Positions 8,038 to 17,840 of a stretch of DNA of 64,000 nt are shown here, piece after piece (within the stretch, counting starts at the first letter, position 1; the number at the start of each line of letters is the position of its first letter). Source of the stretch: Sabulicella rubraurantiaca (GTDB lineage Bacteria > Pseudomonadota > Alphaproteobacteria > Acetobacterales > Acetobacteraceae); NCBI RefSeq assembly GCF_017355885.1, contig NZ_JAFEUU010000006.1, positions 248,001 to 312,000 on the forward strand. Direction: 5' to 3'. A model generated the notes under the pieces. That model was given only the letters and a program-made list of their open reading frames with translations. It searched no databases and was not told the origin of the DNA. A program made the translations under genes and the position numbers.

Positions 8038-8484
8038 TTAACGCGGCGTTGCCGCCAGAGTCAAGTTTTCTTTCCTAGACACTCCGAGATTCTGCAACCC
8101 GCGATATAGGCCAAGGGGGGTCCATGCACGCGGTGCCGCCGGGCCCAGAATCGCGCGGCAGACCGAGACGCAGGAGAAGGGTGCGAGGAGAAGGCGGCTG
8201 CCGCGTCCCGGGGCCGTGGGCGCGAAGGGGCCGAGGACACGCATTCCGGCACGGCGGAAGAAGCGCGGCAGATCGAAATCCGGCGTGACCTCAGGCCGCG
8301 CGCAGGCCAGGCGGCCGGTGAGGGGGTCGAGCACCGTCCAGCCCGAGGAATCATGCAGCGCGGCGAAGCAGTGGCGGAAGCCGGGGCGCAGCAGCCTCAG
8401 CCAGCGATGATCGGCGCGCCCGGAGAAGACGATCCAGACGCACTGGGAGTCCGGCGCCGCGCCGCGCGCCGTGAGGCCGCTCAT
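8038..8484 (-). CDS. Unknown phage-associated protein, possible permuted papain-like fold
   Basis: A 148-residue soluble protein. Visible elements are an aromatic N-terminal part with WIVFSGRADHRWLRLL, then FRHCFAAL, DSSGWTVLDPLTGR, and a C-terminal SCVSVCRAILGPAAPRAWTPLGLYRGL. The order His (RHC), Asp (DP), Cys (SCV) recalls circularly permuted NlpC/papain-like proteins of phages, but this is a guess from motif spacing. The start overlaps the stop of the upstream gene (ATGA), so both are one unit. The likely terminator follows downstream. Confidence 0.65.
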   Translation of the reverse strand: MSGLTARGAAPDSQCVWIVFSGRADHRWLRLLRPGFRHCFAALHDSSGWTVLDPLTGRLACARPEVTPDFDLPRFFRRAGMRVLGPFAPTAPGRGSRLLLAPFSCVSVCRAILGPAAPRAWTPLGLYRGLQNLGVSRKENLTLAATPR

Positions 8485-8924
8485 CGCGCCTTCGGGAAGG
8501 GGATGATCTCGGCGCTGGCTACCGGCGACTCGGCTGTGGCGGCAGGGGCGATCATCACGATGCCCTTGACGCGCAGCGGCCATTCCAGGCGGTTCATGGC
8601 CTCGCGCCAAAGCCGGGCATCGCCGCGCTCCGAGGCGTGGCGCGGGTTGGGAGCGGTGCCGCGCTCGCCCCAGATCCGCATGATGCGAGCATGGGCGACC
8701 TCGATGCGGCGCTGGCGGTACAGGCGGTCGAGGCACTTCACCACGTCGTCCGGCTCGCAGGGGCGCGGCACCAACCCCTTGCCGGCGGAGACGCGCGCGC
8801 CGTCGCGCCGCGCGACCAGCGCGGACATGGTCCAAAACCACGCCTCCTCCGCCGAGGCGAAGGGGACGGTGCGGGCCAGGGTCGCGAGGACCGGGGAATG
8901 GCCGCTGCGGGGGGCGAGGGGCAT
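8481..8924 (-). CDS. Unknown phage-associated protein, first gene of an SOS-box unit
   Basis: A 147-residue protein without signal peptide or membrane segment. Distinctive stretches are EEAWFWTMSALVARRDGAR, a Cys-Glu-Pro-containing RPCEPDDVVKCLDRLYRQRRI, HARIMRIWGERG and LWREAMNRLEWPLRVKGIVM. These look like a conserved helical domain, but I cannot name a family. It lies 48 bases downstream of a perfect GAAC-N7-GAAC box and is coupled to the next gene by an ATGA overlap. Possible roles include a small terminase-like DNA-binding protein or an early phage regulator; neither is supported by a motif. Confidence 0.65.
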   Translation of the reverse strand: MPLAPRSGHSPVLATLARTVPFASAEEAWFWTMSALVARRDGARVSAGKGLVPRPCEPDDVVKCLDRLYRQRRIEVAHARIMRIWGERGTAPNPRHASERGDARLWREAMNRLEWPLRVKGIVMIAPAATAESPVASAEIIPFPKAR

Positions 8925-8971
8925 GGGAGAAAGGACCTTTCCAGCTTGGTTCCGGCCGAATCCGACCTTGA

Positions 8972-8986
8972 GAACATATTAAGAAC
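8972..8986 (-). promoter_or_regulatory. LexA-type SOS box (first of two)
   Basis: Direct repeat GAACATATTAAGAAC (GTTCTTAATATGTTC on the minus strand), an exact GTTC-N7-GTTC match to the alphaproteobacterial LexA motif. It is 48 bases upstream of the minus-strand unknown gene and about 88 bases upstream of the divergent S24 regulator, so it could act on either but is better placed for the former. Confidence 0.75.
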
Positions 8987-9073
8987 ATAACCTGCGGTTG
9001 TGGGGAGGAGCAAGCGGAAAGAAGCAACATTTTCCTATTGCCTGCTGACGATGGGCCTATAAAGGTGCCGCCC

Positions 9074-9730
9074 GTGAAACATGACGACATCTGGCGCGCG
9101 ATCGACTCGCTGGCGGCCGAGAATGGTCTCAGCGCGTCGGGGTTGGCGCGGCGCGCCGGGCTGGACCCGACCGCTTTCAACCCGTCGAAGCGTATCGGGC
9201 CGGACGGGCGCGCGCGCTGGCCCTCGACCGAAAGCATCTCAAAGATCCTGTCCGCCACCCAGGTCGGGATCGAGGGCTTCGCCGCGCTCGTCTCGGGCCA
9301 GCCGGCCCTGCCCTCAACTCAGCGCGGCCCGCGCCCTGGGGTGGGGCGGCGCGTGCCGCTGATCGGCTTCGCCCAGGCGGGCGGCGAGGGATTTTTCGAC
9401 GATGGCGGCTTCCCGGTCGGCGGCGCCTGGGACGAGATCTCCTTGCCCGAGATCCCCGACCCGCACGCCTATGCGCTGGAGATCTCCGGCGACTCGATGG
9501 AGCCGGTGTTCCGCGATGGCGACATGGTGATCGTCTCGCCCTCCTCGCCCATCCGGCGCGGCGACCGCGTCGTGGCCCGCACCCGCCTCGGTGAGGTGAT
9601 GGCGAAGGAGCTGAAGCGGCAGAGTGCCAAGCGGATCGAGTTGCGCTCCCTCAACCCGGCGCATCCCGACTACTCCTTTGAGATCGAGGACGTGCAGTGG
9701 ATCCATCGGATCCTCTGGGCCAGCCAGTAG
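9074..9730 (+). CDS. S24-family (CI/LexA-like) transcriptional regulator
   Basis: A repressor of about 218 residues with an N-terminal helix-turn-helix (LSASGLARRAGLDPTAFNPSKR) and a C-terminal S24 peptidase domain. The cleavage-site candidate is the Ala-Gly in FAQAGGEG, the catalytic Ser is in SGDSMEPVFRDGD, and the Lys is in EVMAKELKR, so RecA-stimulated self-cleavage is possible. The GTG start has AAAGGTG six bases upstream, and the protein then opens with the HTH. It is divergent from the phage cassette and shares its SOS-box intergenic region. It is not LexA itself: the HTH differs. It could be the cassette's repressor or a chromosomal regulator. Confidence 0.85.
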   Translation: MKHDDIWRAIDSLAAENGLSASGLARRAGLDPTAFNPSKRIGPDGRARWPSTESISKILSATQVGIEGFAALVSGQPALPSTQRGPRPGVGRRVPLIGFAQAGGEGFFDDGGFPVGGAWDEISLPEIPDPHAYALEISGDSMEPVFRDGDMVIVSPSSPIRRGDRVVARTRLGEVMAKELKRQSAKRIELRSLNPAHPDYSFEIEDVQWIHRILWASQ

Positions 9731-9754
9731 CGGCGGCGCGGGCGCCCGCCTTCC

Positions 9755-10636
9755 ATGATCCTGCGCGGCATCCTGCTCCAGCTGGGGGCGCTGCTGATTT
9801 TTGTGGCGATGGACACGTCGCTGAAGTGGCTGACGGCCGGGTTCAACCCGGCGCAGATCATCTGGGGGCGGTTCCTCTTCGCCTTCCTGTCCGTGTCGCT
9901 GTTCTTCGCCGCCACGCGCGGCCGCCTGCCCTGGCGTTCCCGCGCGCCGAGGCTGCAGGCGCTTCGCTCGCTGATCCTTCTCGGCTGCTCGCTGCTCTTC
10001 ACCACGGCGTTGGCGCGCATCCCGCTGGCCGATGCGACGGCGGTGGGCTTTGCCTCTCCGCTGCTCACCGTCGCGCTGGCGGCGCTGGTGCTGCGCGAAC
10101 GCGTCGGGGCGCGGCGCTGGCTCGGGGTGGCAATCGGATTCGCCGGGGTGCTGGTGGCGCTGCGCCCGCCCTTCCTGACGGGGACCGTGCCGGATTGGGG
10201 CTATCTCCTGCCGCTCGGCACCGCCTTCGGCTTTGCGTGGTACCAGATCCTCACGCGGCGACTCGCGGGGCTGGACAATGCCCGGGTGACGATCCTCCAC
10301 ACCAGCCTCGCCGCCACGCTGGGCGCCTCGCTGCTGCAGCCCTTCGTGTTCGTTCCGCCCTCGGCCGCGGAATGGGCGCTGCTGGTGGCGATCGGGGCGA
10401 TGGGCGCGCTGGGGCACGGGCTTCTGGTGCTGGCCCATGCGCGGGCGCCCGCCTCTATCCTCGCGCCGCTCTCCTACTCGCAGCTGATCTGGGCCACTTT
10501 GGCCGGCGTGCTGGTCTTTGGCGACCGGCCCGATGGCTGGACCTTGCTGGGGGCGGTGGTCATCGCCGCGGGCGGGCTGCTCGCCGCCGCACCGTCGCGC
10601 CCCGGGGGCGCCGGAGACAAAGCAGCGGGCGGGTGA
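9755..10636 (+). CDS. EamA/DMT-superfamily transporter
   Basis: A 293-residue membrane protein with two EamA repeats and about ten helices; the first helix carries LLIFVAMDTSLKWL and the fourth the RIPLADATAVGFASPLL pattern of the RhaT/S-adenosylmethionine-type subgroup. The second half has LAHARAPASILAPLSYSQLIWA. Substrate is unknown. It begins 24 bases after the S24 gene on the same strand and may be cotranscribed with it. It is related in architecture to the DMT protein on the far side of the phage cassette. Confidence 0.88.
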   Translation: MILRGILLQLGALLIFVAMDTSLKWLTAGFNPAQIIWGRFLFAFLSVSLFFAATRGRLPWRSRAPRLQALRSLILLGCSLLFTTALARIPLADATAVGFASPLLTVALAALVLRERVGARRWLGVAIGFAGVLVALRPPFLTGTVPDWGYLLPLGTAFGFAWYQILTRRLAGLDNARVTILHTSLAATLGASLLQPFVFVPPSAAEWALLVAIGAMGALGHGLLVLAHARAPASILAPLSYSQLIWATLAGVLVFGDRPDGWTLLGAVVIAAGGLLAAAPSRPGGAGDKAAGG

Positions 10637-10668
10637 AGCTTGCACCCCCGGTCGGCAGTTGGTAACGG

Positions 10669-11379
10669 GTGCCGCCCCGTTCGGAAGGGACCATCAACAT
10701 TTCCACCTTTGGCCTCTCTGAGAACGAACGCGCCCACCCACGTGCTGCGCTGGACGCGGATTCGGTGCGCGATGCCTATCGCCGCTGGGCGGGGGTCTAT
10801 GATCTGGTCTTCGGCGGCGTGTCCGGCTTCGGCCGCCGCGCCGCGGTGGATGCGGTGAACCGGCTGGGCCAGACGGCCGGCCGCCGCGTGCTGGAGGTGG
10901 GGGTCGGCACCGGCCTCGCCCTGCCGCATTACCGTCGCGACCTGGAAGTGGTGGGCATCGACCTGTCGCGCGAGATGCTCCTGAAGGCGCGCGAGCGCGT
11001 GGAGGCGGAGCGCCTCTCGGCGGTGAATGGCCTGCTGGAGATGGACGCGGAGAACATGGCCTTCGGCACCGCCTCCTTCGACATCGCGGTCGCCATGTTC
11101 ACCGCCTCGGTGGTGCCGGATGCGCGCAAGCTCTTCGCCGAGATGTCGCGCGTGGTGCGGCCGGGCGGGCACCTGCTCTTCGTCAACCATTTCGCCGCCG
11201 ATGACGGGCTGCGCTGGTGGGTCGAGCGGACGACCGCGCCGCTTGCGCGCGTGCTGGGCTGGCACCCGGATTTCCGGCTGGAGGATCTACTGGACAAGGG
11301 CACGACGCGGATCGAGCGGATGCAAAACTGCCCGCCCCTGTCGCTTTTCACCCTCGTCGAGGTGCGAAACGCAGGCTGA
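10669..11379 (+). CDS. pmtA: PmtA-type phosphatidylethanolamine N-methyltransferase
   Basis: A class I SAM-dependent methyltransferase resembling the Rhodobacter-type PmtA, which converts phosphatidylethanolamine to phosphatidylcholine at the inner membrane. Evidence: the leader DSVRDAYRRWAGVYDLVFGGVSGFGRR, motif I VLEVGVGTGLALPHY, the acidic VVGIDLS, and RVVRPGGHLLFVNHFA. The GTG start has a weak ribosome site, so the true start may be downstream. The 3' end overlaps the convergent permease gene by 32 bases. Other lipid or quinone methyltransferases share the fold, but the GVGTGLALPHY signature favours PmtA. Confidence 0.78.
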   Translation: MPPRSEGTINISTFGLSENERAHPRAALDADSVRDAYRRWAGVYDLVFGGVSGFGRRAAVDAVNRLGQTAGRRVLEVGVGTGLALPHYRRDLEVVGIDLSREMLLKARERVEAERLSAVNGLLEMDAENMAFGTASFDIAVAMFTASVVPDARKLFAEMSRVVRPGGHLLFVNHFAADDGLRWWVERTTAPLARVLGWHPDFRLEDLLDKGTTRIERMQNCPPLSLFTLVEVRNAG

Positions 11380-12247
11380 GGAAGACGGCCAGCCCCGCAA
11401 GGCTGCCGATCACCCCCGCCGCGTTCACCGAGTAAGCTAAGCCGAGCGCCGCCGGTAGCGGCCCGGCCAGCAGGACGCCGAGCGCCCCCAGCACGGCACC
11501 CAGCGCGGCCGCCCCCCAGACCTGCACCCGGTAGGTGTCGGTGAGGAAGCGCATCGCCACGGCCGGACAGGCGAGCAGCGCCACCACCAGCACCGTGCCC
11601 ACCGCCTCGAAGGCAGCCACGGCGGCCGCGGCGATCAGCAGATTCAGCCCCGTCTCCCACCAGGAGACGCGCAGGCCGAGGGCCCTGGCGTAGTCCGCGT
11701 CGAAGCAGACGAGGCGCAGCGGATGCCAAAAGGCCGCGACGGCCAGCACCGACACCGCCGCCACGCCGGCAAGCAGCCCCAGCTGCCGCGGCAGCCCCGC
11801 CAGCGCCGCGGGGTCGAGCAGGGAGGTCCAGCCCGTCGCCTCCAGCCAGACCAGCGTCTCGATCTGGCCGAATAGCACGCAGTCGAGGTCGACATCGGCC
11901 ATGCGGGCGCCCGTCACCTCCAGCCCGACGAGGCCGAAGGCGAAGAAGCCGGTGAAGACCAGCCCGGTCGCCGCCCCCGCCTCCAGCCGTGCGAGGCGGC
12001 GCACCAGCCCGATCGCGAAGGTGGCGAGCAGCGCCGCCGCGAGCGCGCCGAGCAGCATGGGCAGGGAGGCGCGCAGCCCGGTGAGGGCGAAGCCCGCGAC
12101 GATGCCGGGCAGGACCGCGTGGGACAGCGCATCGCCCAGAAGGCTTTCCCGCCGCAGCACTAGAAAGGATCCGAGCAGCCCGCATGTCCCGCCCGCCAGC
12201 GTGGCGGCGAGAAGGGCAGGGGCGTCGAGCTGGAGGAAGCTGCTCAT
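11348..12247 (-). CDS. Metal ABC transporter permease (second, TroD-like)
   Basis: A 299-residue inner-membrane permease of the ABC-3 (Znu/Tro/Mnt) family. About eight hydrophobic segments are visible, with the ATPase-coupling loop SLLGDALSHAVLPGIVAGF near residues 35-55 and FEAVGTVLVVALLACPAVAMRFL late in the chain. It is the last gene of the four-gene operon and is coupled to the preceding permease by ATGA. Two different permeases imply a heterodimeric channel, as in TroCD. Confidence 0.9.
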   Translation of the reverse strand: MSSFLQLDAPALLAATLAGGTCGLLGSFLVLRRESLLGDALSHAVLPGIVAGFALTGLRASLPMLLGALAAALLATFAIGLVRRLARLEAGAATGLVFTGFFAFGLVGLEVTGARMADVDLDCVLFGQIETLVWLEATGWTSLLDPAALAGLPRQLGLLAGVAAVSVLAVAAFWHPLRLVCFDADYARALGLRVSWWETGLNLLIAAAAVAAFEAVGTVLVVALLACPAVAMRFLTDTYRVQVWGAAALGAVLGALGVLLAGPLPAALGLAYSVNAAGVIGSLAGLAVFLSLRFAPRRG

Positions 12248-13077
12248 GACGGGCGACGCAGGAAAAGGGCGAAGGTGAAGAAGACCAGCCCGGCCAGCAC
12301 CACCGCCGCCCCGGTGGGCAGTTCCGGCAGGCGCTGCGAGGCCAGGGCCCCCGCCACCCCGGCCAGCGCACCCAGCCCGCCCGCCAGCGCCACCATCCCC
12401 GGCAGGCGGCGCGTCAGGAGGCGCGCGGCGGCGGCAGGAACGATCAGCAGCGCCACCACCAGGATCAGCCCGACCGCCGGCAGCCCCGCGATGGTCACCA
12501 ACAGGATCAGCGCCAGCAGCAGCGCGTCGAGCCGCCGCACCGGCAGGCCGAGCGCGGCGGCATGCGCCTCGTCGAAACACAGGGCGCGCAGCGGCTGGAA
12601 CAGTGCCAGCACCGCGCCCACCGCGCCGAGTGCCAGCGTTCCCGCGACCAGCGCATCCCCTGTGGTCAGCGTTGCCGCCTGGCCGAGGATGAAATGCGGC
12701 AGCCCGGCCTGGGCCGCGCCGGGAATCGCCTGGGCCACGGACAGCCCCACCGTGCCGAGCGCATAGAAGGCGGACAGCACCACGGCGATGCCGGCATCGG
12801 CGCGGATACGGCCGGAGGCGGTGAGCATCCGCAGCGCCCAGAGCCCCAGCAGCCCCGAAAGGGCGCCGCCCAGGAGCAGCGGCCCGAGCGCCCGGGCCTC
12901 GCCGCCCAGCGCGGCCGCCAGCAAGGCGGCGGCGACCACGCCGGGTAGGGCGGCATGGCCGATGGCGTCGGCCAGCAGGGCGCGGCCGCGCAGCAAGGCA
13001 AAGGAACCGACCACCCCGGCGGCAAGGCCCAGCGCGGCGCAGCCCAGCAGGACGACGAAGGTGTTGTGCCCGATCAC
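12244..13077 (-). CDS. Metal ABC transporter permease (first, TroC-like)
   Basis: A 277-residue ABC-3 family permease with the coupling loop ALLADAIGHAALPGVVAAAL and the late helix AGLPAVGLILVVALLIVPAAAARLL. It pairs with the downstream homologue to form the transmembrane channel for Zn2+ or Mn2+ import. A GTG start overlaps the ATPase stop (GTGA), the pattern repeated at three of this operon's junctions. No anomalies. Confidence 0.9.
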   Translation of the reverse strand: MIGHNTFVVLLGCAALGLAAGVVGSFALLRGRALLADAIGHAALPGVVAAALLAAALGGEARALGPLLLGGALSGLLGLWALRMLTASGRIRADAGIAVVLSAFYALGTVGLSVAQAIPGAAQAGLPHFILGQAATLTTGDALVAGTLALGAVGAVLALFQPLRALCFDEAHAAALGLPVRRLDALLLALILLVTIAGLPAVGLILVVALLIVPAAAARLLTRRLPGMVALAGGLGALAGVAGALASQRLPELPTGAAVVLAGLVFFTFALFLRRPS

Positions 13078-13799
13078 GCCACCATCATCCGTGGCAGGCC
13101 GCCAAAGGCGCGGGCCACGCTGTCCTCGGTGAAGGCCTCGCGCACCGGGCCGGCGGCGATGACGCGCCCGGCCAGCAGGAGCACGTCGGTGAAGTGCTCC
13201 GACACCAGGGAAAGGTCGTGATGGACCATCAGCACGGTCTTGCCGTCATCCACCAGGCGATGGAGCACTGCGATGATGGCGCGCTCCGTCACCGCATCCA
13301 CCGCGGCCAGGGGCTCGTCCATCAGAAAGAGGTCGGCCTGCTGCGCCAGGGCGCGGGCCAGGAAGACGCGCTGCTGCTGCCCGCCGGACAGCCTGCCGAT
13401 CTGCCGCGCGGCGAAATCCGCCATTCCCACCGCGTCCAGTGCCGCCAGGGCAGCGTCGCGGTCGGCGCGCGGCAGCCTGCCCCACCAACGGCGCAGCCGC
13501 GGCAGGCGGGCCATCCCCACCACGTCCAGCGCCGTCGCCGGGAAGTCCCAATCCACCGAGGCGCGCTGCGGCAGGAAGGCGACGCGATTCCGGACCTCCG
13601 CCAGAGTGCGGCCGAAGAACCGCACCTCGCCCGTTGCGGGGACCAAGCCGAGCGCGGCCCGCAGCAGCGTGGACTTGCCGGCGCCGTTGGGGCCGAGGAT
13701 GGCGGTGAGGCCGGGCACCGCGTCCCAGGTCACGTCCGAAAGCGCCGGGCGGTCCCCATAGCGGACCGAGACGCCGTGCAGGGAAAGCGGCGGCGTCAC
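13074..13799 (-). CDS. Metal ABC transporter ATP-binding protein (TroB/ZnuC-like)
   Basis: A 241-residue ABC ATPase energising the adjacent permeases. Walker A is LGPNGAGKSTL, the signature LSGGQQQRVFLARAL, Walker B DLFLMDEPLAAVD, and the H-loop MVHHDLS. The Q-loop reads FLPQRASVDWDFP; the RxxVDWDFP pattern is common in manganese/zinc Mnt/Tro ATPases. The GTG start overlaps the binding-protein stop by GTGA. Confidence 0.93.
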   Translation of the reverse strand: MTPPLSLHGVSVRYGDRPALSDVTWDAVPGLTAILGPNGAGKSTLLRAALGLVPATGEVRFFGRTLAEVRNRVAFLPQRASVDWDFPATALDVVGMARLPRLRRWWGRLPRADRDAALAALDAVGMADFAARQIGRLSGGQQQRVFLARALAQQADLFLMDEPLAAVDAVTERAIIAVLHRLVDDGKTVLMVHHDLSLVSEHFTDVLLLAGRVIAAGPVREAFTEDSVARAFGGLPRMMVA

Positions 13800-14749
13800 A
13801 GCTGGCCCCGCAGCCCACGCTCGGGGGCGTCGCCGCCCAGGGCGCGGGCGATGGTGGTGATGTTGTGGTCCAGCATCCCTTCATAAGTGCCGCGATAGGT
13901 TCCAGGCCGGCCGAGCGAGTCGGAAAAAAGCGCCCCGCCCAGGGCGACGCGGTGGCCGCGCGCGCCGGCGCCCTCGATCAGGGCGCGCACTGCGCGGTCG
14001 GGCACGGAGGTCTCGGGGAAGACGGCGGGCACGCGACGCTCCACCAGCAGCGCCACCAGGGATTCGATGCGGGCGAGCGAGGCCTCCGCCTCGGTGGACA
14101 GGCCCTGGATGGAGGCCAGCTCCATGCCGAAGCGCTGGCCGAAATAGCCGAAGGCGTCATGCGCGGTGACCAGGAGTCGGCGTTCGGCCGGCAGCGGTTC
14201 GAAGGCACGGCGCGCATAGGCGGCGAACTCCTCGAGCCGCCCGCGCAGCGCAGCGAGGCCGGGCGCGGTGTCGAAGCCCGGCCGCAGCCGCGCAAGTGCG
14301 GCGGCGACCGGCGCGGCGCATTCGGCCCAGAGCAGCGGGTCCATCCAGAGATGCGGGTCGGGCGCGTCGGGGTACTCGGGATGGGCGCGGCGGCGCGCGG
14401 GGGGAATGATTTCGGCCACCGCGATGACGGGGCGGGTGGCCGCCGCGCGCTCCAGCACATCGCCCATCCGGCCTTCCAGGCGCAGCCCGTTGCACAGGAT
14501 AAGGTCAGCCCGCAGCAGCCGGGCGAGGTCGGCGCGGGTGGGACGATAGAGATGAGGGTCAACGCCTTCGCCCATCAGCGTCTCGACCGCGAACTCCTCG
14601 CCGCCGATGCCGCGCGCCAGCTCGGCCACCATGGCGGTGGTGGCCACGACGAGGGGGCGCGGCGGCCAGCCCTGGGCGCGTGCGAGGGCAGGCAGGCCGA
14701 GGATAAGCGCCGGGATGGCGCGCCGGGCGACGCCTGAACAGGTGTTCAC
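13796..14749 (-). CDS. Periplasmic metal-binding protein (TroA/MntC/ZnuA cluster A-I)
   Basis: A 317-residue solute-binding protein for zinc or manganese import. An N-terminal signal peptide ends near ALARA-QG. Metal ligands are visible in order: VDPHLYRPT, PDPHLWMD, the Glu of TEAEAS or nearby, and a late Asp in FSDSLG. LLVTAHDAFGYFGQRFG is the usual central motif. There is no long His/Asp-rich loop, which argues slightly for a TroA/Mn-type over a ZnuA-type protein. The GTG start lies inside an SmtB-type operator. It heads the four-gene uptake operon and is divergent from an ArsR regulator. Confidence 0.9.
   Translation of the reverse strand: MNTCSGVARRAIPALILGLPALARAQGWPPRPLVVATTAMVAELARGIGGEEFAVETLMGEGVDPHLYRPTRADLARLLRADLILCNGLRLEGRMGDVLERAAATRPVIAVAEIIPPARRRAHPEYPDAPDPHLWMDPLLWAECAAPVAAALARLRPGFDTAPGLAALRGRLEEFAAYARRAFEPLPAERRLLVTAHDAFGYFGQRFGMELASIQGLSTEAEASLARIESLVALLVERRVPAVFPETSVPDRAVRALIEGAGARGHRVALGGALFSDSLGRPGTYRGTYEGMLDHNITTIARALGGDAPERGLRGQL
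14735..14748. promoter_or_regulatory. ArsR/SmtB-type operator
   Basis: Perfect inverted repeat TGAACA-GG-TGTTCA (6-2-6), the classical core bound by SmtB/ZiaR-type zinc sensors. It overlaps the GTG start of the metal-binding protein gene and lies 97 bases from the divergent ArsR-family gene, the obvious candidate ligand. Confidence 0.7.
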
Positions 14750-14844
14750 GTCTTCATTCGTCCAATGTTTTCAGATACTTGTGGGGAAAAAGGTTGCCTT
14801 GCTGCGCCATTGCGTCAAGGGGAATGCGCTGCGAAGCTGTGCGC

Positions 14845-15171
14845 ATGACGCTGCGAATCAACGATGACGAGGTGGTCGAACTGGCGGAGATGTTCCGCCT
14901 GATGAGCGACCCGACGCGGCTCAAGATCATCCTGGCCTGCCTGGACTCACCTGCCTCCGTGGGAGCCATGGCGGACCGGCTTTCCATCTCTGCCAGCCTC
15001 GTCTCGCACCATCTGCGCCTGCTGCGCGCGGCGCGGCTGCTGCAGGCCGACCGGCGCGGGCGCATGGTGTTCTACGTGGTGGGCGACCCGCATATCCGCT
15101 CGATGCTGACTGACATGGCGGACCACGTTGCAGAGGACGTTGCCGAAGCGGAGATCGAGCCCGGCTCCTGA
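14845..15171 (+). CDS. ArsR/SmtB-family metal-sensing repressor with alpha-5 site
   Basis: A winged-helix repressor of about 108 residues from the chosen ATG (MTLRINDDEVVEL). The DNA-recognition helix is SISASLVSHHLRLLRAARLL. The C-terminal helix shows D-x-H-x10-H-x2-E (DPHIRS...DHVAED), exactly the alpha-5 Zn(II) ligand spacing of SmtB and CzrA. The alpha-3 CxC site of arsenic sensors is missing. Its divergent neighbour is a metal uptake operon, whereas metal binding normally releases such repressors from DNA, a logic suited to efflux. Another in-frame ATG lies seven codons upstream. Confidence 0.85.
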   Translation: MTLRINDDEVVELAEMFRLMSDPTRLKIILACLDSPASVGAMADRLSISASLVSHHLRLLRAARLLQADRRGRMVFYVVGDPHIRSMLTDMADHVAEDVAEAEIEPGS

Positions 15172-15311
15172 CGCGGCTTCACCCTGGCCGGCTTGTTCGC
15201 GGGTGCATCACGGACTATGGTCGCGCCGCTGCGCCGGGCCCGTAAAATCGGTCACGCGCGCGCGGGCGACGGCCACTGGGGCCGCCGCGCGGTCTTCCAG
15301 GGGTGGATGGC

Positions 15312-17820
<2,509 letters not shown>

Positions 17821-17840
17821 GGGCAGCACCGGGACACGCG

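Noticed and set aside
9058-9063. TATAAA just ahead of the S24 regulator as a -10 element
   Set aside because: It would place the transcript start within about five bases of the GTG, which conflicts with the AAAGGTG ribosome site in the same stretch; no well-spaced -35 is present.
14779-14844. Longer TTG-started form of the ArsR regulator
   Set aside because: The extra residues do not resemble ArsR N-termini, and TTG has no ribosome site; the ATG at 14845 begins directly at the conserved domain.
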